This document shows, piece after piece, positions 51,985 through 63,640 of a stretch of DNA of 64,000 bases; within the stretch, counting starts at the first letter, position 1; each line of letters starts with the position of its first letter. The translations under genes were made by a program, and so were the position numbers. Source of the stretch: Malus domestica (lineage: Eukaryota; Streptophyta; Magnoliopsida; Rosales; Rosaceae); NCBI RefSeq assembly GCF_042453785.1, contig NC_091673.1:9073001-9137000 (forward strand), read 5' to 3'. A model generated the notes under the pieces. The model had not been told where the DNA came from and made no database searches. It saw nothing but the letters and a program-made list of their open reading frames with translations.

Positions 51985-54900
51985 GTAAGGGACACTACCG
52001 TTATAACCAAGGGTATCGCCATGATAATCCTCAACCCCAGGCAGTCAACATAGTGGGTCAAGCACGTGTCAGGACAGTCCTTACCTCGAGGTATGAGGCA
52101 TACACACCTTTGAACGCCACATACGTAGCCATTTACCCCAGCATAGCACACTTGATACAAAAGCCAAAGTCGAGGCACCCGGATTACAAGCCCACGAAGA
52201 ACACGGGCACGTTTTGCTGCTACCTCGAGCATAAAGGCCATGACAGCGAGAAGTGTATCACCCTTCGTGATCATATTGAAGCTTTGGCACGTGAAGGAAA
52301 AATTGATCAATTCCTCTTTCACCTTCCAATGGGTAACCGTAACCAACGCCAGGTAAATGTGATATATTCCATAAGTGATGGCACACCCATATCTAAATCT
52401 TCCAACAAGGCCATGAAAAATAGTGAACGAGCTTTAAGGTCTGGCCACCAAGTGTTTCACGTGGAAGACATCAGGGGAGGTAAGTATCAAAAGCTTAACT
52501 GGGATCCAATATGTTTCTACCCTGAGGAAGAAAGAGGTATCATCTACCCTCACAACGACCCACTGATCGTTGAAGCTCACATAGCTAACTTTGAAGTACG
52601 ACGAATCCTGGTATACACGGGGGCTTCGGTTAATATCATGTTTGCTGAAGCTTTCAAGGCACTTAATGTAGCTGAACACTTGCTCGACCACTCGATTTCC
52701 CCTTTGATAAGCTTCTCTGGTGATATCGTGCAACCTTTGGGGAGCATACACTTACCTTTCACCATTGGAACATGCCCTTACACAGCTACCATTACCACTA
52801 ACTTCCTGGTGGTTGATTGCCCAACGGCATACAATGTCATCTTCGGACACACAGACATCAATGATCTCAAGGCCATGGTATCCACACATATGTTGTTGAT
52901 GAAATTTCCAACCCCCTATGGCAATGGTTACATCAGAGGATATCAACTTAGTGCACGATCATGTTACAACACTTCGGTCAAGCAACAGCACCTGCATATG
53001 CCCAAGGAAACCCTTTCTATACATGACCAAGTCATAAATACCAGGCTAGACGAAGCCAACTTGGATCTTCACGGTGGCAATAGTCAACCCGAAGATCCTC
53101 GAGATGACTCTTTCACCCAGCAAGCACAACCCGCTGAAGAGTTGGAGAAGATCTATATCTCAAAAGATTATCTGGATTGCATGGTGAAGATTGGCACCAC
53201 CTTGTCACCATCCATTCGGTTGGCCTTGATCTCGTTTTTGCAAGAGAACACTAAGGTCTTTGCCTGGTCATACGAGGACATGTCAGGCATATTTCCCGAT
53301 ATAATCTGTCATCGTTTATGTATTGACCCCAAGACCAAGCCAGTGAGATAAAAGTGAATATCTTATGACGCTGAACGGTACGAGGCAATGAAGGCAGAAG
53401 TTGAAAAACTCAAAGGCATAGGCTTCGTCCGTGAAGTCAATTATCCAACGTGGGTAGCAAATGTTGTTCTTGTTAAAAAGAATCCGACCAAGGAAAGTCT
53501 CCTGCTCCAAAAGGTCTTGTGAAGAATGTGTGTCGATTACACCAACCTAAACAAAGGATGCCCGAATGATAGCTTTCCTCTTCCTCTCATAGACAAACTT
53601 ATAGACTTTACGGCAGGGTGTGAACTCCTGAGCTTCATGGATGCTTACTCAGGATACAACCAAATCCTCATGAACCCTCCGGACCAAGAACACACAGCCT
53701 TCACTACTGACAGATGACTATATTGCTATAAAGTCATGCCCTTCGGCCTAAAGAATGCAGGAGCGACTTATCAGAGACTGGTCAATTCAATGTTCGTCGA
53801 ACAGATTGGGAAGAGCATGGAAGTTTACGTTGATGATATGCTAGTCAAGAGCAAACATGCTGACTAACACATCACCAACCTATCTGAAACTTTCACCATT
53901 CTGAAGAGGTATCGAATGAGGTTGAACCCCAACAAATGTGCCTTCGGCGTAGGCTCTGGTAAATTCTTAGGCTTCATGATAAGCCAACGAGGCATTGAGA
54001 CTAATCCCGAGAAGATCAAAATAATCCTCGACATGAAGGAACCGGTAACTTCAAAAGACATCCAGAGCCTTACTGGCAAAGTGGTAGCCTTAACTAGGTT
54101 CATCTCTAAGGCCATAGACAGATGTGCTCCTTTCTTCAAAGCACTTAAGGAAAGTAAGAAGTACATTACATGGACTGATGAATGTGCTGAGGCATTCAAG
54201 AACCTCAAAGACTACATGAGTAAAGCCCATCTGCTCTCCAAACCTGAGGTTGGTGACATTCTCATTATCTATCTATCGGTATCGGCTTCAGCAGTAAGTT
54301 CCGTTCTCATTAGAAATGATGGTAATGTCGAACGGCCTGTCTACTACGCTAGTAAGGCCTTACAAGATGGGGAGACACGATACTCCAATATTGAGAAATT
54401 GGCTCTAGCATTGGTCATGTCTGCTCGAAAACTTCGCCCTTACTTCCAAGCACACTCCATCATCATGCTTACCAATCATCATCTTCGACAGATACTCCAA
54501 AGTCCTGACACTTCCAGGCGAATGGTCAAATGGGCGATAGCAGTAGGTGAGTTTAACATCTCCTACCAACCAAAGCCAGCTGAGAAGGGCCAAGCAGTGG
54601 CAGACTTCATCGCCGACTTCACATATCCTGTTGACATTGTTTCTACGCCTAAAGAAGTGGTTTCTTTACCTTCGGAAGCTCAGAAAATAGAACCAACAGC
54701 CCCATCATGGAGTCTATATGTTTATGGTTCGTCCAACCAATAGGGTTGTGGAGCAGGACTAGTCCTTACGACCCCTGACAAAGTGGTGATGGAGTATGCT
54801 CTTCATTTCAAATTCAAGGCGTCGAACAATGAGGCCGAATATGAAGCCCTCCTAGCAGGCTTACGTTTGGCCAAACACCTTGGGGTTAAACGAATTGATA

Positions 54901-56345
54901 TCTTCAGTGACTCCCAATTGGTGGTTAACCAGGTCACCAACAACTTCGACGCTAAGGATAGCTCCATGGCAGCCTATCTGGCACAAACACAATTGTTGCT
55001 CAAGTACTTCCACTATCAGATCACCCAAATTCCTCGAGCGGCAAACAGTCATGCAGATGCTTTGGCTCGCCTCGCCTCAGCAGTGGAAGACAAGATTGGG
55101 AGAAAAATTCAGGTCGAATTGTTGGCAGCACCAAGCACCATGGCTGCGGAAGTGTGCAACTTACAACAGGGGGATAGTTGGATTACCCGATTGATAGATT
55201 CCTTGCTTATTGCACCCATCTAAATGACAAAGTCCAAGCTAAGCAGATTCGATACAAGGCTACCTGTTACTTGATCATTAATAACCAACCCTACAAGCGG
55301 GGTTTTAACCTACCATACCTAAGATGCCTTACGCCTGCAGAGGCGGAAACTGTCATTTGGGAAATACATGAAGGAGTCTGCGGAGATCATGCTGGATCTC
55401 GATCCCTAGCTCATGTGATAAGTGTCAACGCTACGCAACTATTCCTCACTCCCTTCCCGAGCCGCTCACTCCTATGATTAGCCCTTGGTCCTTCGCCCAA
55501 TAGGGACTTGATTTGATCGGCCCAATCCCTGCAGGGAAGGGCAAGGTTCGTTATGCAATCATTGCAGTTGACTACTTCACAAAGTGGGCCGAAGTAGAAC
55601 CCTTGGCAACCATTACTGAGGCAAAAATAGAAGACTTCGTATGGAAGAACATCCTTTGCAGATTTGGCATTCCCAATGCAATAGTCACTGACAATGGGCG
55701 ACAGTTCGACAACAATAAGTTCAGGATGTTCTGCTCTAAGTTCAACATCAACTTATGTTTTGCCTCATCAGCTCATCCCCAGTCTAATGGACAAGTTGAA
55801 GCCATCAACAAAATAATCAAGCGAACTTTGAAAACCAGCTTGGACAAGGCTAAAGGTTGTTGGCCAGAATGTGTACCCCAAGTTCTTTGGTCATATCGCA
55901 CTTCGTATCGGACATCAACAGGAAAAACCCCATTCTCACTTGCCTTTGGTACAGAAGCAGTTGTCCCAGTTGAGCTTGAACAAGCAACGTTCTGAGTCTA
56001 GAACTACGTGCAAAGCGAAAATGACAAACAACTTACCCTCAACTTAGATCTAGTCGAGGAACACAGAAACCAGGCTCACTTGAGGAATGTTGCCTACAAG
56101 CAGCGCATCTCCAACTACTATGACTCAAGGGTCAAACCTCGTTTTTTCAAAGTGGGGGACTAGGTATTGAAGAAAAGATTACTCTGCAACAAAGTCCCGA
56201 GTGAAGGAACACTTAGTCCAAACTGGGACGGACCGTTTGAAGTTGTTGGCATCAGTCGCCCTGGCTCCTACAAGCTTAGAAGCTCCGATGGCAAGACCAT
56301 TGGCCATCCATGGAACGCTGATCACTTGAAGTACTATTACAAGTA
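51981..56345 (+). pseudogene. TAT-type pol: protease, RT, RNase H, integrase (inactive)
   Basis: The frame 51981-55220 covers a zinc-knuckle-like CCYLEHKGHDSEKC, then protease with ILVYTGASVNIMF, where the catalytic D of DTG is Tyr. RT follows with RMCVDYTNLN, FMDAYSGYNQI, FGLKNAGATYQRL and YVDDML (53826-53837, intact). RNase H follows with SLYVYGSSNQ (an expected Asp is again Tyr) and FSDSQLVVNQV. Stops lie near 53349, 53520, 53716, 53864 and 54741. After a frameshift near 55190 integrase starts; a deletion around 55415 removes part of its HHCC finger, leaving CDKCQRY in another frame. The core keeps VDYFTKWAEVEPL, VTDNGRQF and NGQVEAIN, the D-D-E residues. The C-terminus has three stops (near 55995, 56001 and 56161) and ends HPWNADHLKYYYK. 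Confidence 0.92.
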
Positions 56346-56639
56346 AACTCACATTGTACAAGTGTTAAGCTTCATCCGTTCGGCATCCTATGTAACGAAG
56401 ACTATTTGGCGTGAATTCAATAAAGAGGTGATTTAGACAACTCGATCCTTATCCTCTTACATTCCTAGCAATGAAACACTCGGGTTCAATGCTTCCAACA
56501 TGAAACAAAGTCCAAGTATATGTCAACAAGACTATACATATAAACGAACAGCTTCACAGTATATTCGTTCAATCATACATTCAAACACATTCATACATAA
56601 ACCAACTGTGCTTTGAAAGGGTTCAACATATTTTATGTC

Positions 56640-57320
56640 ATTCGACACTTGCTACAATGTGCCTAGACACCTTACCCTTATTCTCACCAACCAAGTGATG
56701 ACATGTGAAGAATGAACTCATCTTCATGCCACCAACCAGGTGATGAAATGTACAACCCGTACTTTCCTTTATGCTACCAACCAGGTGATGACATGTACAA
56801 CCCGTACTCTAATATCATTTGGTAACTTGTCATTCATGACACCGACCAGGTGAAGAAAGAACCCATCTTCATGCCACCAACCAGGTGATGAAATGTACAA
56901 CCTGTTCTCTAATATCATTTGGTAACTTGCCACTCATGCCACCAACCAGGTGAAGAAGGAACTCATCTTCATACCACCAACCAGGTGATGAAATGTACAA
57001 CCCGTTCTCTCCTTCATGCCACCAACCAGGTGATGAAATGTACAACTCGTACTCTAATATCATTTAGCAACTTGCCACTTATGCCACCAACCAGGTGAAG
57101 AAGGAACTCATCTTCATGCCACCAACCAGGTGATGAAATGTACAACCTGTACTCTCCTTCATGCCACCAACCAGGTGATGAAATGTACAACCCGTACTCT
57201 AATATCATTTGGCAACTTGCCATTCATGCCACCAACCAGGGGAAGAAAGAACTCATATTCGTACCACCAACCAAGTGATGAAAGCAACTCACCATTCATT
57301 CCACCTACCAGAAGACGAGT
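56640..57320 (+). repeat. Minisatellite with CACCAACCAGGTGA core
   Basis: About a dozen copies of CACCAACCAGGTGA or close variants occur, in two alternating contexts: one followed by TGAAATGTACAACCCGT and one by AGAAGGAACTCATCTT. Together they form a higher-order unit of roughly 100-145 bp. It lies just 3' of pol. Confidence 0.85.
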
Positions 57321-57539
57321 GGTACAACTTGTACATGTGAACTCCTAGCATTCACAAATAATCAAAAACCCTCAAGCTTGACAACTCAACTAGAGGAGCA
57401 CTTATGCCCAACAAGAGTTATAGTCACCAACAAAGTCTTATTACAAGCCAACAACAACTTCAGTGCATGGCATACGAAGATCAAGCTATTCAGCTCTCTT
57501 GCATCTGCTTCAAACATTTCCCTTCTGTAACAATGCAAA

Positions 57540-58985
57540 CACTACAACTCATAGAAAGCTTCACACACTCTTGATTAAGACAGTGTGAAGCAAAACCAAT
57601 TTATGGTGCCAACAAGAGCTTCATCAAATGAGTTCAACCATAATTCTCAAAAGTTTCACACACTCTTGATCAAGACAGTGTGAAGCAAAACAGATTTATG
57701 GTGCCAACAAAAGCTTCATCAAAGGAGTTCAACCCCCACAATTCTCAAAAGCTTCACACTATCTTAATCAAGATAGTGTGAAGCAAAATCAATTCATGGT
57801 ACCCAACAAAAGCTTCAACTCCAAACCTTCACCCACAAAAGCTTCACCAATAAAAGCTTCATCAATGGAGGACAACTACAAATTCTCAAAAGCTTCACAC
57901 TATCTTGATTAAGATAGTGTGAAGCAAAATCAATTCATGGTACCCAACAAAAGCTTCAACTCCAAAGCTTCACCTACAAAGCTTCAACACAAAAGCTTCA
58001 CCAACAAAAGCTTCATCAATGGAGAACAACTACAAATTCTCAAAAGCTTCACATTATCTTGATCAAGATAGTGTGAAGCAAAATCAATTCATGGTACCCA
58101 ACGAAAGCTTCAACTCCAAAGCTTCACCTACAAAGCTTCAACTTCAAAGCTTCACCTACAAAAGCTTCACCACAAAAGCTTCACCCACAAAAGCTTCAAC
58201 ACAAAAGCTTCACTAATAAAAGCTTCATCAATGGAAGACAACTACAAATTTTCAAAAGCTTCACACTATCTTGATCAAGATAGTGTGAAGCAAAATCAAT
58301 TCATGGTACCCAACAAAAGCTTCAACTCCAAAGCTTCACCTACAAAGCTTTAACTCCAAAGCTTGACCCACAAAAGCTTGACCCACAAAAGCTTGACCTA
58401 CAAAAGCTTCACCCACAAAAGCTTCACCCACAAAAGCTTCACCACAAAAGCTTGACCCACAAAAGCTTGACCCACAAAAGCTTCACCCACAAAAACTTGA
58501 CCCACAAAAGCTTCACTTACAAAAGCTTGACCCACAAAAACTTCACCTACAAAAGCTTGACCCACAAAAGCTTCACCTACAAAAGCTTGACCCACAAAAC
58601 TTCACCAACAAAAGCTTCACCTACAAAGCTTCAACACCAAAGCTTCACCTACAAAAGCTTCACACTATCTTGATCAAGATAGTGTGAAGCAAAATCAATT
58701 CATGGTGTCCAACAAAGCTTGACCCACAAAAGCTTGACCCATAAAAGTTTGACCCACAAAAGCTTCACCTACAAAAGTTTGACCCACAAAAGCTTCACCT
58801 ACAAAATCTTGACCCACAAAAGCTTCACCTACAAAACTTCAACACAAAAGCTTCACCTACAAAAGCTTCACACTATCTTGATCAAGATAGTGTGAAGCAA
58901 AATCAATTCATGGTGCCCAACAAAGCTTCACCTACAAAGCTTCAACACCAAAGCTTTAACACCAAAGCTTCACCTACAAAGCTTT
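57540..58985 (+). repeat. Tandem array of AAAAGCTTCAC units with eight embedded 32-bp palindromes
   Basis: The basic unit is 15-18 bp (ACAAAAGCTTCACCC or the GACCC variant). Within it a longer block recurs: a palindrome whose left half is CTTCACACTATCTTGA and right half its exact complement, followed by CAAAATCAATTCATGG. Palindromes lie at about 57559, 57653, 57752, 57893, 58047, 58259, 58658 and 58867. The last three are perfect over 32 bp, while the first five have one to several mismatches. The array ends in an AT microsatellite (58987-59008). Lys/Ser-rich open frames here are artefacts. Confidence 0.9.
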
Positions 58986-59008
58986 AAAAAATATATATAT
59001 ATATATAT

Positions 59009-59462
59009 AAAAATTTCGGAAATTTAAAAATTCGAAAATTCGAAAAAAAATTTTGAAAAAAAAAAAATTGCCTAGGCCTCATCTTCTTTGGGCCTAACAA
59101 CTTTCATAACAAATATATATGAAGAAGGAGTTTTGGGCTACCACTTAGAAAGGAAATGCCTCATTCGTCAACTCCCTCTACCGGAGACTTGGGGGACTCC
59201 TACCATATGCTACTGCACCTTGATACTCGGAAGTCTCAAGACCACTCAGTGACTTGGATTTTTCAATTCTCTAAACGAGAAGTTTTCCTCACTCGGGAAA
59301 TTAAGGGAGCACTACCTCAACCTACATGCTTCACTCACAAAGCTTCAACATACAAGCTTCAACAAAAGGAAAAATTCAAAGAACTTAGTGAAGAAGACCT
59401 TGGTGTATTTAACACAATACGTTGAAATGAAGCAAAGCTTGTTTATTGATATTTCCGACAAG
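59009..59462 (+). other. Spacer between tandem array and antisense ORF
   Basis: AT-rich start, then non-repetitive text. The + strand frame at 59156-59425 has no family I recognise and includes repeat-derived residues, so I do not call it a gene. Confidence 0.4.
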
Positions 59463-60005
59463 TTACAAATATGTACATATACATGAATCAAAATAAACAA
59501 ACAAGAGGGAGCCTTCACAAAGGTTGCTCAGGAGAAGTCCCAGCAGTAGGCAGAGCCCTAGAAAGAGGAAGCACCAAAGGGTGATTATTTGGAGCTTCAG
59601 TACTAGGCAGAACCCTAGAAGAATGAGGCACCGAAGGTTGATCATTTGGAGCTTCATTACGCGGTACAGCCCCAGAAGACAAAGGCAATAAATACCTTTG
59701 GAACAAACCCACAAACCTCTGATGATCAAGTAAAATCTGACAATCAGATTCCTGCAGCTGGTCGAGCTTCCTCTTCATGTTTGTAGCATAGTCATGTGCG
59801 AGCCTGTGCAACTGTTTATTCTCATGCTTGAGCCCTCTGATCTCCTGTTTGAGACTTATCACTTCAGCCGCCAATGATTCAACTTGGCGGGTTTGAGCAA
59901 ATAGGCGTTGGGGCATATTAGACACAGAACCTGCACACTGAACACTGAGAGCCAGAGAATCCTTAACAGCCAACTCATCAGACCGTTTGGAAAGTAGTCT
60001 GTTAT

Positions 60006-62097
60006 TGATGTGATGAAAGTTAAGCACTCAAATTAAACCCTCTTGTTGTCAAATTGTAGTATAAATGCAAGTAGGGATCGTTCTAAACCGGGGATTATGA
60101 GGGCTTGCTAAAACCTCTAAACTTACTCAAAAACATAAAAACAAAGTTAAAAACGTTTGAATAGACTCAAGGGACTCAAAACAGATTCTAAAGACTCAAA
60201 ACTGCCTAAAAACACAAACTGGGCATATTTGACTCTAAAACAATTTTGGACGAATTTAGTGTTTTGGTTTGAATCAAAACACTCAAAAACACAAAAAAAA
60301 AAAACTGAAATTTAACATTTTGAAACAAGAAAGTAAAATGGGGATTTTGGTTTTGATGAATTTGAAACAAACAAACAAGTTATAAAACTAGGCAGATTGT
60401 AAGACAAATTTGAGGAATACGATGATGGATGGATTAGTTAGTGGTCCGTTCTTCACACATGACACACTTGTACATGAATCGATTTCCAATTGCTTTTCAA
60501 TAAACTATGATGCTCAACACCCCAGATTAACCGTGATGCACAAATTAACCCTCAGATTTTCCTTTACTCATTGAATTGGATGAATGCATGCGATAACCCA
60601 AATCATTCTCTAAAAGTCCCCTATATGAATGCATAATAGAGATACAATCAGAGATCATTACGTTCAATGAAAATCATAAGTGTTGACGAGGCAATTATAA
60701 CTATGAATGCATGATACAATTGCCAAGAATTCAATTAACGCGATTATGATAAACAACCTTCACTACTCATGAATATAAACTTGTAACGATTAGGTGAAAC
60801 TCATTTATATTCTAGCATCTAATTCATGCATGAAAACTAAGTATGCATCCTTAATAAACATACAAGAATCAATTATGAATAAAATAGATAATTGAATTAC
60901 AATCACAACTTATCAAATCACAATTGGAAAAAATCAATTCAAATCTCAAGCATGTTCATGGCTTCAAACTTCCCCCTAACTAAATAGGGGTTTAGCCACT
61001 CATAATTGCAACAAAATTAGAAAATAACAAAGTAGACATTGAAAGCAAGAACAAAGTACACCTAAAACGCTCCAAAGTTCCAAGCTTGAAATGCCAAGGA
61101 CCTTTGTTTTCACCACCTTGTTGTAGCACAAGTGTCTAGGATGTGTATGGATATATGGATGGAATGGATTTGCACGGCTAAGAGATGAAAGTGTATGAAT
61201 TGGTAAGATGTAGTATGGTAGATGAATGGATGGAGGTCACGGCAAGGAAATTGTGTTTGTGAATGAAGTTGTGAGATGTGAAATGTAGTGTCTTTGGATG
61301 ATGGCCCCCAAATTATGGTGAAGGGTGGATGTATTTATAGGCTAGGGAGAGGAGTGTATGAAGTTGTAATGAGTGGATGTAATGGGTGTAGTGGGTGAAT
61401 GTTTGATAATGAGTGGATGTAATGGGTGTAGTGGGTGGATGTTTGGTAATGAGTGGATGTAATGAGTGTAGTGGGTAGATGTTTGGTAATGAGTGGATGT
61501 AATGGGTGTAGTGGATGAGTGTTTGGTAATGAGTGGATGTAATGAGTGTAGTGGGTGGATGTTTGGTAATGAGTGTAGTGGGTAGATGTTTGGTAATGAG
61601 TGGATGTAATGGGTGTAGTGGATGAGTGTTTGGTAATGAGTGGATGTAATGAGTGTAGTGGGTGGATGTAATGGGTGTAGTGGATAAGTGTTTGGTAATG
61701 AGTGGATGTAATGGGTGTAGTGGATAGATGTTGGGAGAATGGATGTGTTGGGTGAAATGAGTGGATGTAGTGGTAGGTGAATGTGTTGGGTGAAATGAGT
61801 GGATGTAGTGGTAGGTGAATGGATGTGTTGGGTGAAATGAGTGTGCTAAAATGGTTATTTATAGGGAGAGGATGATGCACAAACTTCAAATTTCGTCCAT
61901 TCCTTTTGCTCCAAGCATATGCCATTCATTCCATGCCCAAAAATGCTCCAAAATGCTCCAAAATGTACTTCTTTGCCACATTAACCCTTTGGACCTACAA
62001 ACACATGAAAATAGCTTAAAATACTAAAATAACTACGAACTAACAACATAAATTCCAAGAAACAAGCTAACTAAGTCGCATAAATATGCTCCTATCA
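60006..62097. mobile_element. LTR-like insertion, 2,092 bp, in the antisense ORF
   Basis: It starts TGATGTGATGAAAGTTAAGC and ends ATATGCTCCTATCA. It is flanked by a perfect 5-bp duplication GTTAT (60001-60005 and 62098-62102), and the host ORF resumes in frame. The TG...CA ends and size suggest a solo LTR or a small non-autonomous LTR element. It contains a minisatellite at 61350-61850. The family is probably the same as 24451-26109. Confidence 0.8.
61350..61850 (-). repeat. GAGTGGATGTAATG minisatellite
   Basis: A unit of about 40 bp (GAGTGGATGTAATGGGTGTA GTGGGTGGATGTTTGGTAAT) repeats about a dozen times with deletions. Toward the right it grades into a variant with GGGTGAAATGAG. The minus-strand open frame through it (61335-61925) encodes only His/Tyr/Thr/Pro repeats. 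Confidence 0.85.
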
Positions 62098-62399
62098 GTT
62101 ATCTTTGGGAGTGAGAATGTTCCTAGCCATCACCGCAGTGGTCATATCATTCTTCATCATAGAGTCCCCAACGGTAAGAGGACTAGTAGGAGATAAGAAG
62201 GATGGGCGCCATATATTGTCCTAGGAAGGCATTGCTGCCTTTTCACCAAAGTTCAAGTCAAAACGACGGTCGGATGGGCCAGACATTCTCAGAAATGATA
62301 AAGGAGAAATGAGGTACAATAAATCTCTAAACTAAGGGGAGAATTCCTACAAGCAATAATTCTCTGAATGTACTTCTTGCACATAATTGGTGCCTTTAT

Positions 62400-63640
62400 A
62401 AAAGAAAGGGCAACAGGGCCGTTGGTTCAAAAATCGAAGAGGCACCACTCTTCGGATTTTGAAGAGGCACCACTTTCCACACGCAACATCAGCTCATCGG
62501 GTACCGCAGATAACTTTGCCAAAGATCTCTGACAAAGTTTAGACACATAAATTTTGAAGATCCAGCTACCCTACTATTACCCATAAGGGTAAAGGAACAT
62601 CACCACTGCTTGATAACTAGAAAGTGTCAATGTGTGTCAACCTCCGTGCTCCGTGGCAAGGCAGACTGGCAAAAATGCCTAACCTTTACTCACATTCGAG
62701 AAAACACTCCCAACAAGATTGCTTGCTCAAAAATTGAAGAGGCACCACTCTCCAAATCTCGAAAACCAGACTCCCAACAGGATTACTTTCTCAAAAATCG
62801 AAGAGACATTGCTCTCCGAATCTCAAGAGTCAGACTCCCAACATGATTGCTTTCTCAAAAATCGAAGAGGCACCATTCTCTGAATCTCGAGAGCCAGATC
62901 CCCGACAGGATTGCTTGTTCAAAAATTGAAGAGGCACTGCTCTCCGAACTTCGAGAGCCAGATTTTCTTGGATAAAGCTTGTCTGCAATCTTCACACGCA
63001 ACATTAGCTTTCCAGATACTACAGACCACTTTTTCAAAGCGCTCTGACAAAGTTAAAACATGTGAAGCTTGCAGCTCCCACTACATTGCTATGACTAAGA
63101 AGGGTAAAGGAATAACATTATTACTTACTCAAAAAATGAAGAGGCACCGCCCTCCGAATCTTGAGAGCCAGACTCCCAATAGGATTACTTTCTCAAAAAT
63201 CGAAGAGGCACCGCTCTCTGAATCTCAAGAGCCAGACTCCCAACAGAATTGCTTTCTCAAAAATCGAAGAGGCACCGCTCTCTGAATCTCGAGAGCCAGA
63301 TCCCCGACAGGATTGCTTGTTCGAAAACCAAAGAGGCATCGCTCTCTGAACTTCGAGAGCCAGATTTCCTTGGATAAAGCTTGTCTGTAATCTTCACACG
63401 CAACATCAGCTTTCCAGATACCACATACCACTTTTTCAAAGTGCTTTGACAAAGTTAAAACACGTGAAGCTTGCAGCTCCCATTACATTGCTATGACCAA
63501 GAAGGGTAAAGGAATAGCATTACTACTTGTTGTTAAGGAGACTCCTATATATGTCGACCTCCATCCTCCACGGACAGGCAGACCTGCAAAAATGCTCAAC
63601 CCTTCCTCATATCTAAGAGGGCACTCCCAACGAAGCCTTT
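62400..63640 (+). repeat. 64-bp tandem repeats in a 402-bp higher-order array
   Basis: A 64-bp unit (GATTGCTTTCTCAAAAATCG, AAGAGGCACC, CTCTCCGAATCTCGAGAG, CCAGACTCCCAACAG) starts at 62717, 62781, 62845 and 62909 and again at 63183, 63247 and 63311. Between the blocks a unique part with TTGGATAAAGCTTGTCTG recurs at 62968 and 63370, a 402-bp offset. A shorter degraded copy lies at 62400-62600. It belongs to the 3' untranslated part of the TAT element. Confidence 0.85.

Larger units (their letters stand above)
59515..62286 (-). pseudogene. Antisense extra ORF (aORF) of the TAT element, split by an insertion
   Basis: On the minus strand an ATG at 62286 opens MSGPSDRRFDLNFGEKAA, with one in-frame TAG (62221-62223), and continues PLTVGDSMMKNDMTTAVMA up to 62098. 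The insertion 60006-62097 follows. The same frame then continues from 60005 with RLLSKRSDELAVKDSLALS and SNMPQRLFAQTRQVESLAA. A clear coiled coil of Leu/Lys/Glu heptads (VESLAAEVISLKQEIRG and on) follows, then QLHRLAHDYATNMKRKLDQL and a Pro/Ser/Ala tail ending EQPL at 59515. Removing the insertion and one GTTAT copy keeps the frame. It has no known enzymatic motif. Its place (opposite strand, 3' of pol) matches the extra ORFs described for TAT elements; its role is unknown. Confidence 0.82.

Noticed and set aside
57540..58985. CRISPR-like look of regularly spaced repeats and palindromes
   Set aside because: The repeats are variable in length, contiguous with the TAT retrotransposon and in plant nuclear DNA. 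No cas genes occur.
61335..61925. 196-codon minus-strand ORF
   Set aside because: It translates a 40-bp minisatellite into His/Tyr/Thr/Pro repeats inside an LTR-like insertion.
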